DNA of 64,000 nt, from positions 1 to 64,000 of the forward strand of contig DATJBV010000045.1 of assembly GCA_035515055.1 (NCBI GenBank), given 5' to 3'. This stretch comes from Pollutimonas sp035515055 (GTDB lineage: Bacteria; Pseudomonadota; Gammaproteobacteria; Burkholderiales; Burkholderiaceae_B). Position numbers and translations under genes: made by a program. Positions 60,646-64,000 of this stretch are shown piece by piece (position 1 is the first letter of the stretch; every line of letters starts with the position of its first letter). A model generated the notes under the pieces. The model was given only the letters and a program-made list of their open reading frames with translations, made no database searches and was not told the origin of the DNA.

Positions 60646-62367
60646 ATGCTTAAACATTTCAAGATCTGGGCGGTCGCTTTCGCAGCGAGCACCCTTACCA
60701 TGGTTGCCGCCGCCTCGGCGGCGCAAAGCGGCAATTTGGTCAGCGCACAGTGGCTAAAAGACAATCTGGGCAATCCGGACATTCTTTTGCTGGACGCCTC
60801 GCCGGCCAAGCTATACACGCAGGGGCATATCCCCGGCGCCCAAAGCGTTTCATTCAAGCCGGAGGAAAATACGTCTCAGGGTGTCAGCCTATCTTACGGC
60901 GGAGGCGTGGATTACTTCACTGATACCAACGCTCAAGTACCGTTCCAGGAATTGCCGCCCAAGGAAATGGAAGCGCTATTTCAGAAATGGGGCGCGAGTC
61001 CGGACCGCACGGTGGTCGTCTATGACCAGGGCGCGAGCATGTTTGCGACCCGACTTTTCTATTCCTTCTTCTACCACGGTTACCCCACCGACAAGTTATT
61101 CATACTTGATGGCGGCCTGGCCAAATGGCAAGAACTTGGCATGCCTATTACTCAGGATGTGCCGCCCGAACCAAAGAAAGGCAGCTTTCAGGTGAAGGCC
61201 GTGAAGGACGAGTACAAGGCCAGCGTATCCGAAGTGCTGACCGCCTCGGGCGATCCTGAACGCAATGCGCTGGTGGAAGGCTTGGGGGCTGACTGGCACT
61301 TTGGCGAAGCGCTCAATTACGACCGTCGCGGCCACATCCCACACGCAAAAATGATGCCTTTCGTCAGCTTTTACAATGAGGACAAGACCTTCAAGTCGCC
61401 CGACGAGCTGCGCAAGCTGCTGGGGCTGCTTGATGTGCAGGAAGACCAGAACATATATACGCATTGCGGCGGCGGTATAGCTGGAAGCGTTCCGTTCTTT
61501 GCGATCAAGTTCCTGGCCGGTTACGAAAATGTCAAACACTTCCCCGAATCGCAGCTGGGCTGGCTGCGCGATGACCGTCAATTGCCATTCTGGACCTACG
61601 ATGCCCCATACCTGCTTCGCGACAGCGAGTGGCTTCAATGGTGGGGCGGTCAGCGTACTCGTACCCTGGGCAGCATCCATGTGAGCATGATCGATGTGCG
61701 CAAGCCCGACGAGTACAAAGAGGGCCACATTCCGTTTGCGCTCAATATCCCGGCGTCTGAATTCCAGAAGAATCTCGGCAACAAGAGCAAACTTGCCGCG
61801 CTATTGGGGCCGGCAGGCGTCAATCCAGAACATGAAGCCGTGGTCATTTCGGACAACGGCTTGAGCAAGGACGCCGCGTTGGCATTCGTGGCGCTCGAAG
61901 CCTTGGGCCAGCGAAAAGTGTCCATCTTCTCTGAAGATATGAACGCCTGGGCGAATCGCGGCTTCCCGCTCAAAGACACCCCCACGGCTGTCGGCAAGAA
62001 GAAAGTGCGCCATGACCTCATTATTCCCGCGGTCGACTACAAGGCTGAATCGCGCAAGGGTGTCTTTTTCGACCCCAAGCAAGCGGCAAAGGGTGATTTT
62101 CCGCGGGTCTACATCGCTTCCGGTGACGCGATGCCGAAGAATATTAGCAAGCTCGACGGCAAGGTCGTCCATGTGCCTTACAGCACACTCGTCGATGAAC
62201 TAGGCAAGCCGAAGTCTGCTCAGGATATCTGGAACACCCTGCACAAAGCCGGTGTACCGCGCTTTGCCGAATTGATCGCCGTGTCGGATGACGCGGGCGA
62301 GGCTGCAGTGAACTACACTGTCTTGAAGCTCATGGGCTACCCAAGCATAAGCCTGCATACGCTGTAA
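60646..62367 (+). CDS. Exported multi-domain rhodanese (sulfurtransferase)
   Basis: About 573 residues from the ATG at 60646; a GTG at 60610 with a GGAG site is an alternative start. A signal peptide covers about 1-26 (ASA). Then come rhodanese-fold domains: about 30-165 (LLLDASPAKLYTQGHIPGAQ), 185-335, 345-450 (IDVRKPDEYKEGHIPFALNI) and a weak fourth to 573. The only cysteine in the whole protein is in IYTHCGGGIAGS near residue 288, in the second domain, so one site is active and the others are structural. It should move sulfane sulfur in the periplasm, with the transporter and small Cys protein as partners. Confidence 0.9.
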   Translation: MLKHFKIWAVAFAASTLTMVAAASAAQSGNLVSAQWLKDNLGNPDILLLDASPAKLYTQGHIPGAQSVSFKPEENTSQGVSLSYGGGVDYFTDTNAQVPFQELPPKEMEALFQKWGASPDRTVVVYDQGASMFATRLFYSFFYHGYPTDKLFILDGGLAKWQELGMPITQDVPPEPKKGSFQVKAVKDEYKASVSEVLTASGDPERNALVEGLGADWHFGEALNYDRRGHIPHAKMMPFVSFYNEDKTFKSPDELRKLLGLLDVQEDQNIYTHCGGGIAGSVPFFAIKFLAGYENVKHFPESQLGWLRDDRQLPFWTYDAPYLLRDSEWLQWWGGQRTRTLGSIHVSMIDVRKPDEYKEGHIPFALNIPASEFQKNLGNKSKLAALLGPAGVNPEHEAVVISDNGLSKDAALAFVALEALGQRKVSIFSEDMNAWANRGFPLKDTPTAVGKKKVRHDLIIPAVDYKAESRKGVFFDPKQAAKGDFPRVYIASGDAMPKNISKLDGKVVHVPYSTLVDELGKPKSAQDIWNTLHKAGVPRFAELIAVSDDAGEAAVNYTVLKLMGYPSISLHTL

Positions 62368-62392
62368 ACGCGCAACTGCCAGGTCGTCTAAC

Positions 62393-62416
62393 AGGGAGCC
62401 TTCGGGCTCCCTTTTT
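62393..62416 (+). terminator. Rho-independent terminator after the rhodanese gene
   Basis: A textbook intrinsic terminator: AGGGAGCC and GGCTCCCT form an 8-base-pair stem capped by a TTCG tetraloop and followed by TTTTT. It begins 26 bases after the rhodanese stop and closes the YeeE/YedE - small Cys protein - rhodanese operon. The next gene must then have its own promoter or be reached by read-through. Confidence 0.92.
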
Positions 62417-62466
62417 GTTCCTGTTGGCTCCTGCTCGGGAGTTGGCGCTTATCGAGGAAAGGCAAA

Positions 62467-63066
62467 ATGTCGGCCACGCAACGCGCAAACAAAAAGTTAG
62501 ACATTGCTGCTGATCTCGACCGGACGCTTGAAGAAATCCAGCGCCTGAGCGCAGCCCGCGCACTGGGCGACATGTTTCCGCTAGAGCGGGCCGCAATGCT
62601 GCTCACGCAGTTTCTGTCGCGCCATACCGACGCGTTTTCTTTCGAAGATTTTCCACTCCCGATAGAAGAGGGCGCCGTCTTGTGCTCTTATTCACTGACC
62701 GATGATCACGTCACTCCGGCACTGATTGTGAACTCGATACGGGGGGGAGTCGACAGTATCGTACACGATCACGGTACCTGGGCCGTGATCGTAGCAGCGC
62801 AGGGTATAGAATTGAATCGCGTTTACAAGAGGATGGACGCCGGTGCCGAAGCGGGCAGTGCGACCTTGGCGTTGGATCGTGAGACAACCGTACAAGTCGG
62901 TGCGCCCCTGGTCCTGGAACAGGGTTTTTTCCATAGCATACACACCGTCACGGATGTCCCGACGCTGCAGCTCCATTTGTATGGCGTGCCGCTTGACCAG
63001 ATCACTGGCAGGCAAGTTGTTGACCTCGACACTGGCCGCCTGGTTTACCTAAGTGGGCCAGATTAA
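62467..63066 (+). CDS. Cysteine dioxygenase-like cupin metalloenzyme
   Basis: A 199-residue protein of the cysteine dioxygenase-like cupin group (predicted metal enzymes of the double-stranded beta-helix class). The iron-binding histidines are visible: His-x-His in DSIVHDHGTWAVIVAAQG near residue 100 and a later His in GFFHSIHTVTDVPTLQLHLY near 160. Family enzymes oxidise thiols such as cysteine or 3-mercaptopropionate to sulfinates. No signal peptide, so it acts in the cytoplasm. It follows the sulfur operon beyond a terminator. The substrate is unknown; a thiol is likely from both family and context. Confidence 0.85.
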   Translation: MSATQRANKKLDIAADLDRTLEEIQRLSAARALGDMFPLERAAMLLTQFLSRHTDAFSFEDFPLPIEEGAVLCSYSLTDDHVTPALIVNSIRGGVDSIVHDHGTWAVIVAAQGIELNRVYKRMDAGAEAGSATLALDRETTVQVGAPLVLEQGFFHSIHTVTDVPTLQLHLYGVPLDQITGRQVVDLDTGRLVYLSGPD

Positions 63067-63109
63067 AATATCTTAACGTCCACCTTGCCATGGAGCCGAG
63101 TGCCAAATC

Positions 63110-63472
63110 ATGAAGCATCTCTCTCGAAACGATATTGAAAAATTGCAGCTGCGGCTTAGTCAGATGCGCGCCAGGCTGCTCGATGAAATCCAAACGGCGG
63201 AGGCCGACATCGAAGCTGCGCACGAAGCCCTGGAAGGCGAAGTAAGAAGTGGATCCGACGCGTCAGAGGTGACCCGACTAGAGGAAATTCGGCGCTCGGA
63301 AATAGAAGCCGACGAAAGGCAGCTTAACGCCGTGGCCGAGGCGGAGCGCAGAATCGATGAGGGGCTTTACGGAGTATGCATAGATTGCGGCAACACCATA
63401 CCCGTTGAGCGCCTGTTCGCGTTGCCCACGGCCGTTCGATGCACGTCGTGCGAGGGTAGCGCTAAACGGTAG
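63110..63472 (+). CDS. DksA/TraR-type zinc-finger protein
   Basis: A 120-residue protein with a long coiled-coil N-terminal half (about 5-80, rich in E, R and L). A C4 zinc finger follows, CIDCGNTIPVERLFALPTAV then RCTSC (residues about 90-115). This is the architecture of DksA/TraR proteins, which enter the RNA polymerase secondary channel. It is shorter than DksA itself (151) and is likely one of several paralogs. The acidic tip pattern DASEVTRLEE stands where DksA has its functional aspartates; the match is loose. It lies 43 bases after the cupin gene. Confidence 0.88.
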   Translation: MKHLSRNDIEKLQLRLSQMRARLLDEIQTAEADIEAAHEALEGEVRSGSDASEVTRLEEIRRSEIEADERQLNAVAEAERRIDEGLYGVCIDCGNTIPVERLFALPTAVRCTSCEGSAKR

Positions 63473-63524
63473 TTAGGTAGGGGATCCGCAGGTTCATTTA
63501 CCGAGCACAAAAGAACAACCGACT

Positions 63525-64000
63525 ATGACCTTGAAACAAGGCCTGCAGCGGCCGGGCGTCATGCCCGCGTTATTGGCGGCGTTGCTGTTTGGCGCCGGAA
63601 CGCCCTTGGCCAAATTACTACTCAATAGCGTCAGCCCCTGGTTGCTGGCAGGCTTGCTCTATTTGGGCTCTGGGGTGGGGCTCACGATTTATCGTCGCAT
63701 AAGGCGCGAGCCAGCTGTGCGCTTACCCCGTCGCGAGGTGCCCTGGCTGCTCGGGGCCATCGGCGCAGGCGGCGTTGTCGGGCCGGTCCTGCTCATGCTT
63801 GGGCTCACCGGTATGCCGGCGTCAGGCGCTTCATTGCTTTTGAACGCCGAAGGGGTATTTACGGCACTCCTGGCGTGGTTTGTATTTAAGGAAAACTTCG
63901 ATCGGCGCATCGCCTGGGGCATGGTGGCCATTGTGGCAGGGGCTTTCGTGTTGAGCTGGCCGGGCGAAGCGCGTTTTGCAGGGCTGTGGCCGGCATTGGC
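63525..64000 (+). CDS. DMT/EamA-family transporter, 5' part (runs off the window)
   Basis: An open frame from the ATG at 63525 to the window end, at least 158 residues with no stop. It begins MTLKQGLQRPGVMPALLAAL and shows regularly spaced membrane helices (ALLFGAGTPLAKLLL, WLLAGLLYLGSGVGLTIY, GAIGAGGVVGPVLLMLGLTG). The SGASLLLNAEGVFTALLAWF segment fits the end of the first EamA repeat. This is the drug/metabolite transporter superfamily; the substrate is unknown. The remaining half of the gene lies beyond 64000. Confidence 0.85.
   Translation, partial: MTLKQGLQRPGVMPALLAALLFGAGTPLAKLLLNSVSPWLLAGLLYLGSGVGLTIYRRIRREPAVRLPRREVPWLLGAIGAGGVVGPVLLMLGLTGMPASGASLLLNAEGVFTALLAWFVFKENFDRRIAWGMVAIVAGAFVLSWPGEARFAGLWPAL

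Noticed and set aside
1..64000. CRISPR arrays, tRNA/rRNA genes, insertion sequences, prophage genes
   Set aside because: I looked through all intergenic stretches and found no regularly spaced repeats, cloverleaf-like segments, transposase genes or terminal inverted repeats; nearly all space is taken by well-supported protein genes.

Overview
The window looks like chromosomal DNA of a betaproteobacterium in the family Alcaligenaceae (Bordetella / Achromobacter / Pusillimonas-like). The main reason is gene order: bamA-skp-lpxD-fabZ-lpxA-lpxB-rnhB-methyltransferase-ppsR-ppsA, then smpB-ratA-rnfH and mltG-tmk-holB-tatD. This matches what I know of that family, as do the GC-rich coding bias and short gene spacings. 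I saw no rRNA, tRNA, CRISPR array, insertion sequence or phage gene. Coding density is very high and only one gene-free stretch exceeds 300 bases (46759-47176).

Layout. 1-6743: outer-membrane biogenesis and lipid A operon. 6789-10164: PEP synthase and its regulatory kinase/phosphotransferase, divergent. 10224-16739: a TetR repressor divergent from a tripartite RND efflux pump. 16773-18755: alkyltransferase, smpB, ratA, rnfH. 18869-22067: valine/isobutyrate catabolism (acyl-CoA dehydrogenase, 3-hydroxyisobutyryl-CoA hydrolase, 3-hydroxyisobutyrate dehydrogenase). 22064-27672: ygfZ, mltG, tmk, holB, TatD-type nuclease, ankyrin protein. 27733-31023: lipoprotein, GST, glutathione peroxidase and a Xre/RES toxin-antitoxin pair.

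31020-46893 is a copper and denitrification block. It holds a PRC-barrel protein divergent from copA-cueR behind a CueR-type promoter, a TonB-dependent receptor, a small ribbon-helix-helix-like protein, the complete nitrous oxide reductase cluster nosRZDFYLX, and azurin. FNR-type boxes lie upstream of nosR and of azurin. Copper export/sensing, copper insertion (NosDFYL), flavinylation of NosR (NosX), the copper enzyme NosZ and the copper electron carrier azurin therefore sit together.

47177-52434 holds signalling genes (Aer-like PAS chemoreceptor, GAF-PAS-GGDEF diguanylate cyclase, degenerate HD-GYP protein) and the ribosome-rescue factor ArfB. 52563-58877: MFS transporter, sorbosone dehydrogenase-like lipoprotein, arsenic genes arsC-arsB, and a LysR regulator divergent from a pirin.

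59011-63472 is the part I consider most worth pursuing. A YeeE/YedE sulfur transporter is followed by a small exported protein whose only mature cysteine is its last residue, then by an exported multi-rhodanese protein with a single cysteine, a strong terminator, a cysteine-dioxygenase-like cupin and a DksA-type zinc-finger protein. I infer a periplasmic sulfane-sulfur relay. The window ends inside a DMT-family transporter gene.
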